Below are positions 23,901 to 35,070 of a DNA stretch of 64,000 nucleotides, in pieces. Position 1 is the stretch's first letter, and every line of letters starts with the position of its first letter. The stretch lies in contig NC_046679.1 in assembly GCF_009870125.1 (NCBI RefSeq), forward strand, positions 12,772,001 to 12,836,000, read 5' to 3'. Origin of the DNA: Drosophila pseudoobscura (Eukaryota; Arthropoda; Insecta; Diptera; Drosophilidae). The notes below the pieces were generated by a model that was given only the letters and a program-made list of their open reading frames with translations, had not been told where the DNA came from and did not search any database. The position numbers were made by a program, and so were the translations under genes.

Positions 23901-25198
23901 GAAAACCATGTGCGCGGCATAATTACGAAGCAATTAGACGAAATTATTATTGAGGTCACTGGCAAGGGGGGCACCCGGTATCCGGGGGCCCGTAGAGAAC
24001 ATATGGCCAGAGCTAGGGCTAGTCCTTGCTGCTGCTGCTGCTGCTGCTCCTCTTCTGTCTCTTTCTCCTAGTTCTAGGGGTGGCGTGTCAAAGGGATGCG
24101 TATGCCATTATCACTGCCGACAGAGCGAGAAAAAGGAAACCCAGGCACTAAACGGAGAGCACAAAGCACAACACACCAAAACAATACACAGAAAAGCAAG
24201 CTCAAAAGGAAGAAAAATAAAACAACGTAATGCCAAACACGCCGAATACCAAATGTCCTTACCAAGGGTCTGATATGGGTAATGGCCTCAAAAAGATATC
24301 AGGGCAAATGCCATTGGAGATGGATACTTGTCCGCTGCAGTACGGTTCATAATTGTAGTTGAGGAGACCCTTTTGGAGTACACTTTCCCCATTATGACCA
24401 TCAAAAATATGATAGATAGATGCGGGCCCTTAGTCATGTGGGTCTGGGTCAGTGGGTGAATATTTACACAGCTGCCACTGAAACCCCAAATAGACAGTAG
24501 GGGAATAGTACTCTTCCGTACAGAGGGCAATGAATTGGCGTAACATGATTTAAAGTTGAGACATGAACTTGCATCTAAGTGTAGTAGTTTTGGAAGTTCA
24601 CAAAAACGTCAGAATTTCGGATAGTTTTGCATTGAGTTTGAGTTTCAGTTTGACGGTCAGCTGGTATTGGTAGCCTTAACGATCGCGTGTTCAAAGTTCA
24701 ATGCTGACAATTGAATAAAGCCGTTTAAACATTTCGTAAAATGACAATGACAAAACACCATGCAGAGTCCTCACTACCCCACCCACTCTGGTTGCATAGG
24801 GAAGTCGAAAGCTACGACCTTAAATTGTTGCTTGGCAGCCAACTAAAGGACACTCAGATTCAAACGTTTCGCAAAATAATTTCGGGGTCAAACATGAACA
24901 GCAACTGGAAGGCGCAAGGATATAATTGGAGCTGCGTAAGCCCACCTTCTCGACCTTTGTGATTGGCAACGGCATTGAGTTCTGTCTGAACAGTCGCAAA
25001 GCCTTGTACCTCTTGATTCCCGTGCTCCTGGTGATAATGGCCAAATGTTCACCTCTTCCACCTCAATGGCTTGCCTGTAGCCTGGCAGCATTGCTCCAGA
25101 AAATACACTCCCAAGAGTGTAAGTCCCCAGAGCTGGGTACGGCGATTCTCTTAACCAATGATCACAAGTGTATTACTAGTTTTATTGATATCGATTTA
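20951..25198. other. No gene seen in 4.2 kb
   Basis: Intergenic DNA with a CT run at 22337-22355, a GGT run near 23838 and a CTG run near 24029. A 130-codon frame at 24926-25318 (plus) includes a hydrophobic stretch (LYLLIPVLLVIMAKC) but has no family signature and overlaps the SAM ORF antisense, so I do not call it. Confidence 0.5.
24028..24050. repeat. (CTG)n microsatellite
   Basis: About seven CTG/GCT units in noncoding DNA. Confidence 0.85.
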
Positions 25199-25834
25199 CT
25201 ACATGGGATCTTCCATCTTGCCGTTATTGGGCAGCTTTATAGCCGCCTCTCTCGAAGGTGGTGCAATCTTATGAGTGTTCCCATCCTCGGCCTGGACTAT
25301 GTGCTCCGGCAATTCTGAAGTACTCCTGAAAGCCAAGTCTGGACAAGCAACGCACGTGTAGGAGACACTAAAACTGATAGCTGGCATCAGAGTCGTTTCT
25401 GAGACCTCGTAGGCGTTTTTCGATGTATTGGGATTAACGCTTTGAGATGGTATAGGTACTGGCACGCATCGGGACGTACGGTCATTAACAGTGCGCACAG
25501 ATATATTGTTATCCACTTCATCGTCACTATCAGCAGAGCCTTCCGAACTCTTGGGCTCACAGTGAAACCTTTCTTGCTTCTCGAATGTGGTGCTGTGATG
25601 GTGTTCCTGACGAGGCCCGACACATATAAAGCGCTCTGGCGCGTTATTCATTAGTTGAACACCATCTACCAGCAACTTACGATGGCCTGGATGGTAAATG
25701 CCCAATATTTTAAGATCCCGCGGAACAATTAGCTTACATTGGGCAATTGTGTCGTAGCCATTTTTCATAAACCTATCCATATACATCTCCATGGTAAGAA
25801 GCACCAGCCATTCCCGGACAGCGTGTGGACACAT
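25199..25834 (-). CDS. Single-exon SAM-domain protein, function unknown
   Basis: One open frame of 211 residues. Residues about 6-62 form a SAM domain: VREWLVLLTMEMYMDRFMKN, GYDTIAQCKLIVPRDLKILG and the closing PGHRKLLVDGVQLM. The pattern W-L-L-x2-Y-x3-F and LGI-x2-PGHRKKLL is the one seen in ARAP-type and SLY/SASH SAM domains, which mediate protein-protein polymerisation. The remainder is polar and disordered (SADSDDEVDNN) with a CVACPD segment and no second domain. There is no intron and no clear partner nearby. It could be an intact small gene or a retained 5' fragment of a larger SAM protein; the absence of stops over 211 codons favours a functional or young gene. The start Met is followed at once by the domain, so an upstream exon cannot be excluded. 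Confidence 0.6.
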   Translation of the reverse strand: MCPHAVREWLVLLTMEMYMDRFMKNGYDTIAQCKLIVPRDLKILGIYHPGHRKLLVDGVQLMNNAPERFICVGPRQEHHHSTTFEKQERFHCEPKSSEGSADSDDEVDNNISVRTVNDRTSRCVPVPIPSQSVNPNTSKNAYEVSETTLMPAISFSVSYTCVACPDLAFRSTSELPEHIVQAEDGNTHKIAPPSREAAIKLPNNGKMEDPM

Positions 25835-26044
25835 TCCAAAATAATTTTATTTCCTCAGAAATTCCAAAACAACACCGAATATTTTGACATTTCAAATGGA
25901 CCAAAAGCGTCCGTTACGGTTAACTAGTTTTTTGAACTGTCACCCTTAGATAGAGTTGCTTAGATAAAACATGCCGATCTGGCAACGACGCAATTACAAT
26001 GCAAGGAAATTAATTTAGAGGAAAAAACAGTGAGCAACAAACAC

Positions 26045-26290
26045 CTGTTTTATACGTAATAGGATAGAAATTAGAGCTTTAATTTAACCAGTCCTGTAGG
26101 AAATTGATTATAGAATCGGATAAAATTATGTGTTTAGGGCTTAGGGTCCTAGCCAGCTAGTAATATTCCACGGAATATCAAAAACGAGAAATATGTATAA
26201 TAGTATTTTGCGGTATATTTGCGTCAGTATATTTGCGGTATATTTTTAAATTGAGGCAGTATATTTTTATATTTATTTGAATCGGTAAAA
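26045..26290. repeat. AT-rich palindromic-core repeat, copy A
   Basis: Contains the core GCTAGTAATATTCCACGG plus AATATCAAAA, with a perfect inverted repeat ATATTCC-AC-GGAATAT at 26163-26178, followed by several GGTATATTT/CAGTATATTT boxes. It matches copy E next to the FBXO11 promoter over core and boxes. Confidence 0.75.
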
Positions 26291-27031
26291 ACCGATTAAA
26301 TTTAAATTATGTTCTCTTTTTGTTGGAACTTTTTCGCTAAAACCTTTTTTAAGCTATTAAACTATTGTAGACCAAGGGGGTATATATTTAAATACCACCG
26401 AAAATAATGACCATTGAATAATTTATGCTCAGTTCAGGAACAGTTGAACTGTTTAAATAAATATCATCACATTAGCCTTGAGTCAGTTCAAACTCTTGGA
26501 AAAAATGGAATACATGTTTGTTTTACGAATCTCGTCAGTCTGAAACCAGGAGCAGTAGAGTGAACATTAAAATTTATTGTTTAATTTTTAGTTTTGTGTT
26601 TTTGGATTCCAGTTAAAAAGTACAAAAAATTAAAAAAAAAAAAGTTTTGAAAAATAATTAAATTTTTTTGTAATTTAAGGTTCATACTTTGAACTTTGTG
26701 GACTGTGCTGAGGACCCTGAGGCGGCCCCTGTTGCAGTCCCTGCTGTGGACCGCGCTGTGGAACATCCTGCTGAGCGATAGCGCACATGTTCGTCGAATC
26801 TGAAAAGGTTAACTAAATTTTAATTTATAAAATTTTTTTTGTCTTATTTGGCTTATTCCCTCTCATTTTATTAGGTACTGTACCTTTCTGTTCTGCTGAT
26901 AATGACAGCTAGTCATTTTTGGCGGACCAGCGACGACTAGCACTTCTCCTGCTTTTTGTGGATCAATCCTTGGGCCGAGCGCCAGACTTTACACAAGTGC
27001 AGAGCTGACGGGAACAGCCACGCCATCTGCT

Positions 27032-27480
27032 CGGAGGAGAACGTTTCCGATCTGACAACAACAACAGCAGCAATCAAGCGCAACAGCAACAGCCGGAAGC
27101 TGCCAGGGTAGATGTCACTCTACCATCATTGGCATCCGAGGACTCGGGCTTCAGTTGGGAGCTGAGCTCGGTCAGCACAAGCAGTGCCGCGGTGTCCGAT
27201 TCCTCGCGCAGCAATATCAAAAATAGCAACAAAATCAATTCAGATTAAGTCCACGAATCGGATCCCAATACCATACGTCGCAGTCCCAATACCTTCCTGA
27301 CGGGCTGCCCCTTCAGCAGCAGGTCGCTCTATGGCCTGCTCTGTGGGCAGCAGTCCTTCCGGATCCACTCCAACATTTATTGCGCGTCGTATTTTGATGC
27401 CCAGCCAGGACCCCCACCCAGTGGGCGCAGTGGGAGGTCGAGACGACGACGACCGGTGGCTCAGGGGTCGGTGGCTGGAA
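27032..27480 (+). pseudogene. Decayed host-gene fragment between repeats
   Basis: The plus frame from about 27032 reads GGERFRSDNNNSSNQAQQQQ and continues with codon-like quality through SLASEDSGFSWELSSVSTSS and NIKNSNKINSD to a TAA at 27246. The same frame stays open beyond it with NTFLTGCPFSSRSLYGLLCG and FDAQPGPPPSG. Ser/Asn/Gln-rich composition and GC content above the flanking AT-rich repeats mark it as former coding DNA of a host gene. No start or splice structure is clear. I do not recognise the parent. A small minus-strand Gln/Pro-rich frame at about 26669-26795, after an acceptor TTTTCAG, may be a second relic. Confidence 0.4.
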
Positions 27481-27764
27481 ATAACGGTATGCCTTCAGGC
27501 CGATTTTCTCCACAGCCGCAATACACTTGGAGATCATCTTACAATAATGCACTTTATTCGCTCTGAGAGAACACCAAGAGCTCCCAGAGGCTGTGATTCG
27601 TTCGACACGAAGATCCTGTATCCCGTAATTAAATGAAGACAACAAAATTTCGTTAACAAACAATTTTTAAGAAAAAAATATACAATTTTCGCTTGATTTT
27701 AGATCCCTGTGGAAAATAAAAAAGAAAAGAATTGAATTAAGTGGAAATTGTTTTGGCCTAAACC

Positions 27765-27920
27765 TTATTTTATGGGCAATACGATAAAGATGAGAACTTA
27801 AATTTAGTCAGTCCTTTAGGAAATTGATGAAATAATCAAATGAAATTATGAGTTCAGACCTGAGTGTCTCAGCTAGCTAGAAACGGAATATCAAACTTGT
27901 CAGTATCTGTTTAAAAGGTA
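27765..27920. repeat. AT-rich palindromic-core repeat, copy B
   Basis: Diverged copy: AGTCAGTCCTTTAGGAAATTGA, then CTCAGCTAGCTAG and CGGAATATCAAA. The left arm of the palindrome is lost. Confidence 0.6.
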
Positions 27921-28104
27921 CTTCAGAGACCAAAAATTGATATCGGGATCAGGATATATGTACAGAAAACTAATCAAATGCATGAATATGTCTAAAGCAT
28001 ATCAATCTGAGAACATTTATTTATTAATTACGTTTTAAAAACAGTTTGAACATTATCTTTATACACGCATCATGTCTTCATGTTTAACTATTTTGTTTAA
28101 GCCT

Positions 28105-28255
28105 TGTTTTGGTCAAAATACAATAAAAGCAAGGACTAAAAACTAGCCAATCTTGTAGAAAATGTATTCGTCAACGGCTTAACATTATGTGAGCAGAACT
28201 GAGGGTTTTAGTTAGCCAGCATTATTCAACGGAACCTATAAATTGAGTAATATGA
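28105..28255. repeat. AT-rich palindromic-core repeat, copy C
   Basis: Diverged copy with CAATCTTGTAGAAAATG, AACATTATGTGAGCAGA and AGCATTATTCAACGGAA. Same orientation as the other copies. Confidence 0.55.
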
Positions 28256-28319
28256 ATGACTATCCTTCCGTTTTTTGTTTTTGCCTATTTCGCTAACACC
28301 TGTTTTTGTTTGACCTATT

Positions 28320-28490
28320 TCGCTAAAACCTTTTTTTAGACAAGATCCAATAAAAGCAAGTGTTTAAAATAAACCAGTCAATCAGAAAATAGATTCACTA
28401 ATCGGATAAATATATGTGGGCAAGGCTGAAAGTTCTATCTAGCTAATAATATTCGATGGAATATCAAAATTGAGCAATATGGTTACCAAT
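28320..28490. repeat. AT-rich palindromic-core repeat, copy D
   Basis: Copy with CAGTCAATCAGAAAATAG, ATCGGATAAATATATGTG and CTAATAATATTCGATGGAAT, then ATCAAAATTGAGCAATATGG. Same orientation. Confidence 0.65.
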
Positions 28491-28759
28491 CCTTCACGTA
28501 GAACTATTAACCTATTATAAACCAAGGGGGAATTTCAATTTTCCACCGAAAATAATAATAACTTAATAATTTTAACGCAGTTCAAATGAAAGTTAGCGTG
28601 GTTATTTTTAAGTATAGATGAAAGATGGCATGAATCTACAAGAAGAATTTACAATCGTTAATATTTTCCGCCATTTACCTCAAGTAGTTGAACTATTTAA
28701 ATAGTGGGCTTAAGTGGGCTAAGTTCGGTTTTTCATCATACAAGACGCTATATTCTTGT

Positions 28760-29010
28760 TGAAGGATCAAAATGGAGGCAAAAACAGTAAACGTCAAGTC
28801 TTTAAAATAAGCCATACAAGTATAAAATATATTCATTATTTGGATAAAATTATATGGGCAGAGCTGAGAGATATAGATAGCTAGTAATATTCCACGGAAT
28901 ATCAAAATCGAGCAATATGGAACTTGAATTTGTCAGTATATGTACGGTATATTTATAAAATGAGACGGTATATTTTGGTATATTTCTGAGGGTCGGACGG
29001 TATATTTTAA
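28760..29010. repeat. AT-rich palindromic-core repeat, copy E, merging into FBXO11 promoter
   Basis: The clearest copy: TTTGGATAAAATTATATG, GCTAGTAATATTCCACGG, and the perfect inverted repeat ATATTCC-AC-GGAATAT at 28887-28902, then ATCAAAATCGAGCAATATGG. It runs into the GGTATATTT boxes and the Motif 1 box of FBXO11. Confidence 0.75.
28934..29010 (+). promoter_or_regulatory. GGTATATTT box cluster upstream of FBXO11
   Basis: Three CGGTATATTT-type boxes plus GGTATATTTCTGAGGGTC, just upstream of the Motif 1 box. A very similar cluster lies upstream of the KCTD3-type gene at 37617-37665. Confidence 0.5.
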
Positions 29011-29021
29011 CGATAAATCCG

Positions 29022-29032
29022 CGGTCACACTG
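29022..29032 (+). promoter_or_regulatory. Core promoter Motif 1 (M1BP-type) of FBXO11
   Basis: CGGTCACACTG matches the Drosophila Motif 1 consensus YGGTCACACTR, typical of TATA-less housekeeping promoters. It lies about 700 bp upstream of the FBXO11 start codon, implying a long 5'UTR. Confidence 0.65.
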
Positions 29033-29726
29033 CTTACGGCTCTCGAATTAATTTTAATTTTTTGCCATAAAGAAATAAAATAAAGTAATTAAAATTGTGT
29101 CGAGTAGTGCAGTAGTGCTCAACAAAGTTTGCTCAGTGGTGGTCCAATTAATGAAAGTGATAAACAAGAAAATCGTACAAAGAAAGCTGAACGTGAAGCA
29201 ATACGAACACGAAGCAAAGAGGAAACAAAAGTAACAATGCGCGAGCGAGATAGCAGTAGGCAAGTGCGTTCGCTAGTGTAGCTCTTCTAACCAAATAAAA
29301 CAAAACAAAGGAGAAACAAAGGATAGAAACCCCGAAAAACTCCACAAGCAGACACACACACACACTCGCATTTACAATAAGAAGAAGCAGATGATGATGA
29401 AGCAGAGCGACAGATAAATTACAACAAGAATGGAATCCCTTGGCCGGAATTAAATCAATCCATAAATAAATTATATGTGATCCAGTGTCGATAGGTATCC
29501 GCCGTCCGCCGTAAAAGAGTGAATGGAAAAATTCTTCGCTGAATTATAAATGAGTGCCTCTGTGTGTCTTTCGGTGTGTATGCAAGTGTGAGTGCGTATG
29601 CATATGGGGTTGGAAAACTGTGAAAACTCGACGAATACGGAAGTGATAAACGCAAAAGACTTGGTCCAGACCACTCATCGAGATCTTTTCTAGCAGCAGC
29701 AGCAGGAGCAGGAGCAGGTAAAGAAA

Positions 29727-32700
29727 ATGCCGAGCGCCTCGTTTACCTCGTCACGCACCTACGTGCGCCGCTCGCGACGGAAAGGAGCCAACCGCATCGC
29801 CATGCCCAACCGTCCCACGGGCAACATCATGGATCCCATGCTGCAGCAGAACGTTGCCAGTGGATCATCGTCATCATCGGCCGCCGCCAGCTCCTCCAAC
29901 AGCACCAGTGCTGGTGCAGGGGCAAGCGGAGGGGCAGCTGCTGCTGCTTCTGCTGCAGCATCTACTTCGGGCTCGTCCGAGTACTTTGACAGCGGACAAG
30001 GCACAAGTGGTTCGGGTGGAGGGGGCGGAGCCAGTGGCTCTGGGTTCTCTGGCAACTTTTACAATGCACTACAGATGATGGACACCACGGAGAGTTCGGG
30101 CGCCGGTTCCAGTGGCGTTGGCGGTGGTGCCGCTTCGACATCCTCTAGCTCAACACCGACGGCAGCAGCAGGATCAGCAGCGCCTGGGGGATCCTCATCG
30201 AAGTCCACCTGCGCCACATCTACGTCGGGGTCCAGTTCAGCCGCCACGTCGTCCTCCACCGCCGCTGCGGCTGCTGCCGCCGCCTCCAGTCATCAGTCGC
30301 CGTATGACTTGCGGCGCAAGATCTCTGCCAGCAGCCACGAGCAATGGTGCTCCACTGGACCCTCCTCCTCCGCTATACTCGTCGGGCCATCCAGTAGTTC
30401 ACCGCCCCTGGTGAATCCCAGCTCCTCGCCATCCAGCTCGTCATCGTCATCTTCCACTTCGTCGTCTTCGTCATCATCCACTTCTTCGTCGTCCTCATCC
30501 TCCGCAATCGTGCAGGCGCCCTCTACGAGCGCCACATTCCCGGTGAACAATGCCCCCACCACCGGAGCCACTCTCGCCCAGCCACCCAATGTGCACAGTT
30601 CCGTGCCGCAGCAGCACTGCGGCGCCCTGCCAGTCGGCGCCGCCATCGAGGACAACAACTACATGCTTCCGGCCAGAAAACGTTCGCGACGCCTGTACAC
30701 CCAAAGCGGTGATGCGGGTCCAGCGCCCGCCACAGAGGTAACTGGTGGTGGCACAGCCACAGCAGGCGGCAGCGGCTCCCCCACGGCTGCCCAGTATCTG
30801 CAGTACGAGTTGGCCGATGAAGTGCTTCTGGCCATCTTCTCCTATCTGATGGAGCAGGACCTCTGCCGCTTGGCGTTGGTGTGCAAGCGTTTCAACACAA
30901 TCGCCAACGATAGCGAGCTGTGGAAGCGACTCTACCAGTCCGTCTTCGAGTACGACTTGCCCCTGTTCAATCCGGAGCTGTGCAAGTTCGTGTTCGAGAA
31001 GCCCGAGGAGTCGGAGTTTGCGAATCCGTGGAAGGAGAGCTTTCACCAGCTGTACCGAGGTGTGCATGTGCGTCCCGGCTACCAGGAGAAGCGCTCTTCT
31101 GGCCGCAGCATAGTTTTCTTCAACACCATCCAGGCGGCCCTGGACTATCCCGAGGAACGGGCTGCCGCGGGGGGAGTGTTCGTGTCTGGGGCCGGCGCTG
31201 GCGCTGGTAATGTCGTCTCTGCCGGTCTATCCAACACCAGTGCCGCGGGTGGCGGTGCTGGTGCAAGTGTCAATGCTCTGGTCAACATTTACGAGGAGCC
31301 AGTGGCCCCGACGGAGCATCCCGGACCACTGATATTCCTACATGCTGGCCACTACAAGGCCGAGTATTTGTTCATCGACTCCGATGTGGCACTGGTGGGA
31401 GCTGCACCCGGCAATGTTGCCGAATCTGTAATCCTCGAACGGGAGGCCGGCTCCACTGTGATGTTCGTGGAGGGGGCCAAGTACGCCTACGTGGGATATC
31501 TCACACTGAAGTTCTCGCCGGAGGTCACGTCAACCGTTTCCCACCACAAGCACTATTGCCTCGACATTGGCGAAAACTGCTCTCCCACAGTGGACAATTG
31601 CATCATCCGGTCCACCTCTGTGGTGGGCGCTGCCGTCTGCGTCGGCGGCGTCAACGCCAATCCCGTGATCCGCAACTGTGACATCAGCGACTGCGAGAAT
31701 GTGGGTCTCTATGTCACCGACTATGCCCAGGGCACGTACGAGCACAACGAGATCAGTAGGAATGCCTTGGCCGGCATTTGGGTGAAGAACTTTGCCAGTC
31801 CCATCATGCGCGAGAATCACATACACCATGGACGCGATGTGGGCATATTCACCTTCGAAAATGGAATGGTAAGAGGCAGCTTCTTCTCCTCTGTCAGGGA
31901 TCTCTATACGTCTGTATTTGTCTTTTGCAGGGCTATTTCGAGAAGAACGATATACACAACAATCGCATTGCCGGCTTCGAGGTGAAGGCTGGTGCCAATC
32001 CCACCGTGGTCAAGTGTGAGATTCACCACGGCCAGACGGGGGGCATTTATGTGCACGAAAACGGTCTGGGGCAGTTCATAGAGAACCGCATTCACTCGAA
32101 TAACTTTGCAGGTAAGTAGATAAAGCAATCCCCAATCACCGAGTGACTATTTCTAACTTGAAATCTTATTCTTAAAGGCGTCTGGATAACCTCCAACAGC
32201 AATCCCACCATACGCAAGAACGAGATATACAACGGCCATCAGGGCGGTGTGTATATCTTTGGCGAGGGTCGTGGCCTGATCGAGCACAACAATATCTATG
32301 GAAACGCCCTGGCCGGCATCCAAATACGCACCAACAGCGATCCCATAGTGCGCCACAACAAGATCCATCATGGCCAGCACGGTGGGATCTATGTGCACGA
32401 GAAGGGCCAGGGCCTGATAGAGGAGAACGAGGTGTACTCGAATACGTTGGCTGGTGTCTGGATAACCACTGGCAGCACTCCAGTCTTGCGGCGCAATCGA
32501 ATCCATTCGGGCAAACAGGTCGGCGTTTATTTCTATGACAACGGTCATGGCAAGCTGGAGGACAACGACATCTTCAATCATCTGTACTCGGGCGTGCAGA
32601 TCCGGACGGGCAGCAATCCAGTGATACGGGGAAACAAGATCTGGGGTGGCCAGAATGGCGGTGTCCTCGTCTACAACGGTGGTCTGGGGCTGCTGGAGCA

Positions 32701-33460
32701 GAACGAGATCTTCGACAATGCCATGGCGGGCGTTTGGATAAAAACCGACTCGAATCCCACCCTCAAGAGGAACAAGATCTACGATGGCAGAGATGGTGGC
32801 ATCTGTATTTTCAATGGCGGCAAAGGGATCCTTGAGGAGAACGACATTTTCCGGAACACACAAGCCGGTGTGCTGATCTCAACGCAATCGCATCCGATAC
32901 TGCGACGGAATCGAATCTACGATGGCCAGGCGGCTGGTGTGGAGATCACCAACAATGCTACGGCCACGCTGGAGCACAATCAGATATTCAAGAACAAGTT
33001 CGGTGGGCTGTGCCTCGCCAGCGGCGTTCAGCCCATCACACGCGGCAATAACATCTTCAACAATGAGGATGAGGTGGAGAAGGCCGTCTCCAGTGGCCAG
33101 TGCCTCTACAAAATCAGCAGCTACACATCCTTTCCCATGCACGACTTCTATCGCTGTCAGACCTGCAACACCACCGACCGGAATGCCATCTGTGTCAATT
33201 GCATCAAGAATTGTCATGCAGGCCATGATGTCGAGTTCATACGACACGATCGGTGAGTAGCCCCACTTGTTTGCAGTGGACTGCATTGTGGAGTGCATTG
33301 TTACAACCAAATATTCCAAATCTCCAACAGCTTCTTCTGCGACTGTGGTGCTGGCACCCTGTCCAACCAGTGTCAGCTGCAGGGTGAGCCCACGCAGGAC
33401 ACGGACACGCTGTACGACTCGGCGGCGCCCATGGAGTCGCACACGCTGATGGTCAACTAG
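29727..33460 (+). CDS. FBXO11: F-box only protein 11 (SCF substrate receptor)
   Basis: FBXO11 is the substrate-recognition subunit of an SCF ubiquitin ligase; in animals it targets, among others, BCL6 and CRL4-Cdt2. Four exons: 29727-31868, 31931-32111, 32178-33252 and 33331-33460, all with consistent phases, give 1175 residues. Domains in order: a Ser/Ala/Gly-rich disordered N-terminus (about residues 30-360), an F-box near 365-410 ([20 protein letters not shown], then [15 protein letters not shown]), a long right-handed beta-helix of parallel repeats (PbH1/CASH; recurring x-H-N-x-I and G-V-W/G-I-Y units) across about 610-1080, and a UBR-type zinc finger near the C-terminus ([24 protein letters not shown]). 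A basic RKRSRR patch precedes the F-box. The start [11 protein letters not shown] is the first Met; MPNRPTGN 75 nt later is an alternative. A poly-A signal is near 34040. Confidence 0.96.
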
Positions 33461-35070
33461 GGGGCAGGACAGTCAGTGTCAGTGTATCATCCTCTAAGCT
33501 AAGTCTGTATCTCCTTTAAGTCGTTAAGCCCAAACCAAGCTCTCAATTTTCCCGCACATCTCACAAGTGCTGCTGTAAATATTCAGAAAGAAACAAAAGC
33601 CAAGCCCCCCAATAATACAATTCTTGTTGTATGTAAATAATACTTAATTATTCTTTCGTTCGAAATTTAACTCAATGTGCAATTTAGTTTAACACACAAG
33701 AATAACTCACTCGCAAAGTTTATAACTTTTTAATTGAAATGAAATCATGAAAAGGAAACAAAACAAAAAAACAATCGAAAATCTAAACAATTCGCAAAGA
33801 AAACTGGAATTTTTCTATCAATGTATGTCACAACGAAGGAAGGAAAAAGGAGAAACATTTTTACCACACCACACACAATATGCATTTGTTTTTGTACGAC
33901 GGAAAATGTTGTAAACGTAGGGGAGGAAGCAAACGATTGCAGCGAAGCCCCGTTTGAACCCAGTGAAGAACAATTTTTGTAATGTAGATTAGTAGAGATT
34001 TTAAATTTACAAAACAAACAAAAAAAAACAAAAAACTAAAATAAATTCTATATGTTAAGCCATACCATAGACGATCGACGATTGAGAGAGAGAGAGATAC
34101 ATGGGTGTGCGTATTTGGCCACTGATTAACAACAATTCGAAGAAAGCAATTCTAAGTATTAACAACAAACTAGATTAGCGGCAGGCAATGCTTCAGCAAA
34201 ACTAACTTATATATAATTATATACATACATATATCGTACGAGTATAGTAGACACTCTCCACACACACACACACATACACAGAACACACGAACACAATATA
34301 TAGTACATATATACTCGTACGTACACATATAAATCTATGCGATATCTAAAACTAAAACTAAAACTAAACTAGCACTCAGACAAGATACAAATCAAAAAGC
34401 CTTTACCGTGCGTAAAATACCAAGCAATATTTCATGTCTAAATGTTGTAGATCAAAATTTGTAGCGCAAAAAACATAACATACAATAGAAACAAAAGCCA
34501 TGTGTCATTTTAGCCAAGTAAGTTCCGAGTATTCGAATTATGCAAATCACTTATTATTTAAGTCTGTAGCCTAAGTGAACAGCAACTACATACATATATG
34601 CATACGAGAGTAGTAGAGAGGACCCTTTATCATTAACAATTAACCATTAACCATTAACCTTTAACCTTTAGCCCTGCGTGTCGTATTAAGTATTTTTGTT
34701 TTTATCGCATAGCCTCCCGTTTCTTGTTTGTATCCTTGTTTCGCCTGTTCTTGTACTTTGGTTTTAATTTGAGTTTCCATTCGAAGATTGAATCAAGCCC
34801 AAACCCAATCACACATAAATGCATATACTATATACATATAAGACATACTACGTAGAGATTTATTTTAATGTGTTACCTATGCAGCTAATATCGTCATCGT
34901 CGTCGCCCTTGACTTGGACAAACCACTAATTAAACATATAAATATATATATGTATATTTATATATATATATATATATATATATAAACAAGGTATAAGCTA
35001 ATAATATTTGAAATTTGACAAAAAAAACAACAAAAACAAAACGAGTATGGAATCATTTTAATTGATCTTT
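33461..35070. other. FBXO11 3'UTR and tail-to-tail spacer
   Basis: Very AT-rich DNA with ACAC and TATA simple repeats (for example 34946-34984 TA repeats). AATAAA at 34040 could end the FBXO11 transcript; the rest is spacer to the converging asparaginase gene. No coding frame seen. Confidence 0.6.

Noticed and set aside
24926-25318. 130-codon plus frame with a hydrophobic segment
   Set aside because: No homology seen, overlaps the SAM ORF antisense and lacks codon or splice support.
26000-29000. CRISPR-like or satellite array interpretation of the repeat copies
   Set aside because: Copies are diverged, irregularly spaced (about 150 to 1700 bp) and eukaryotic; neither a CRISPR array nor a regular tandem satellite.
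32153-32863. 236-codon minus frame inside FBXO11
   Set aside because: Antisense shadow of the beta-helix repeats, which keep a regular codon pattern.
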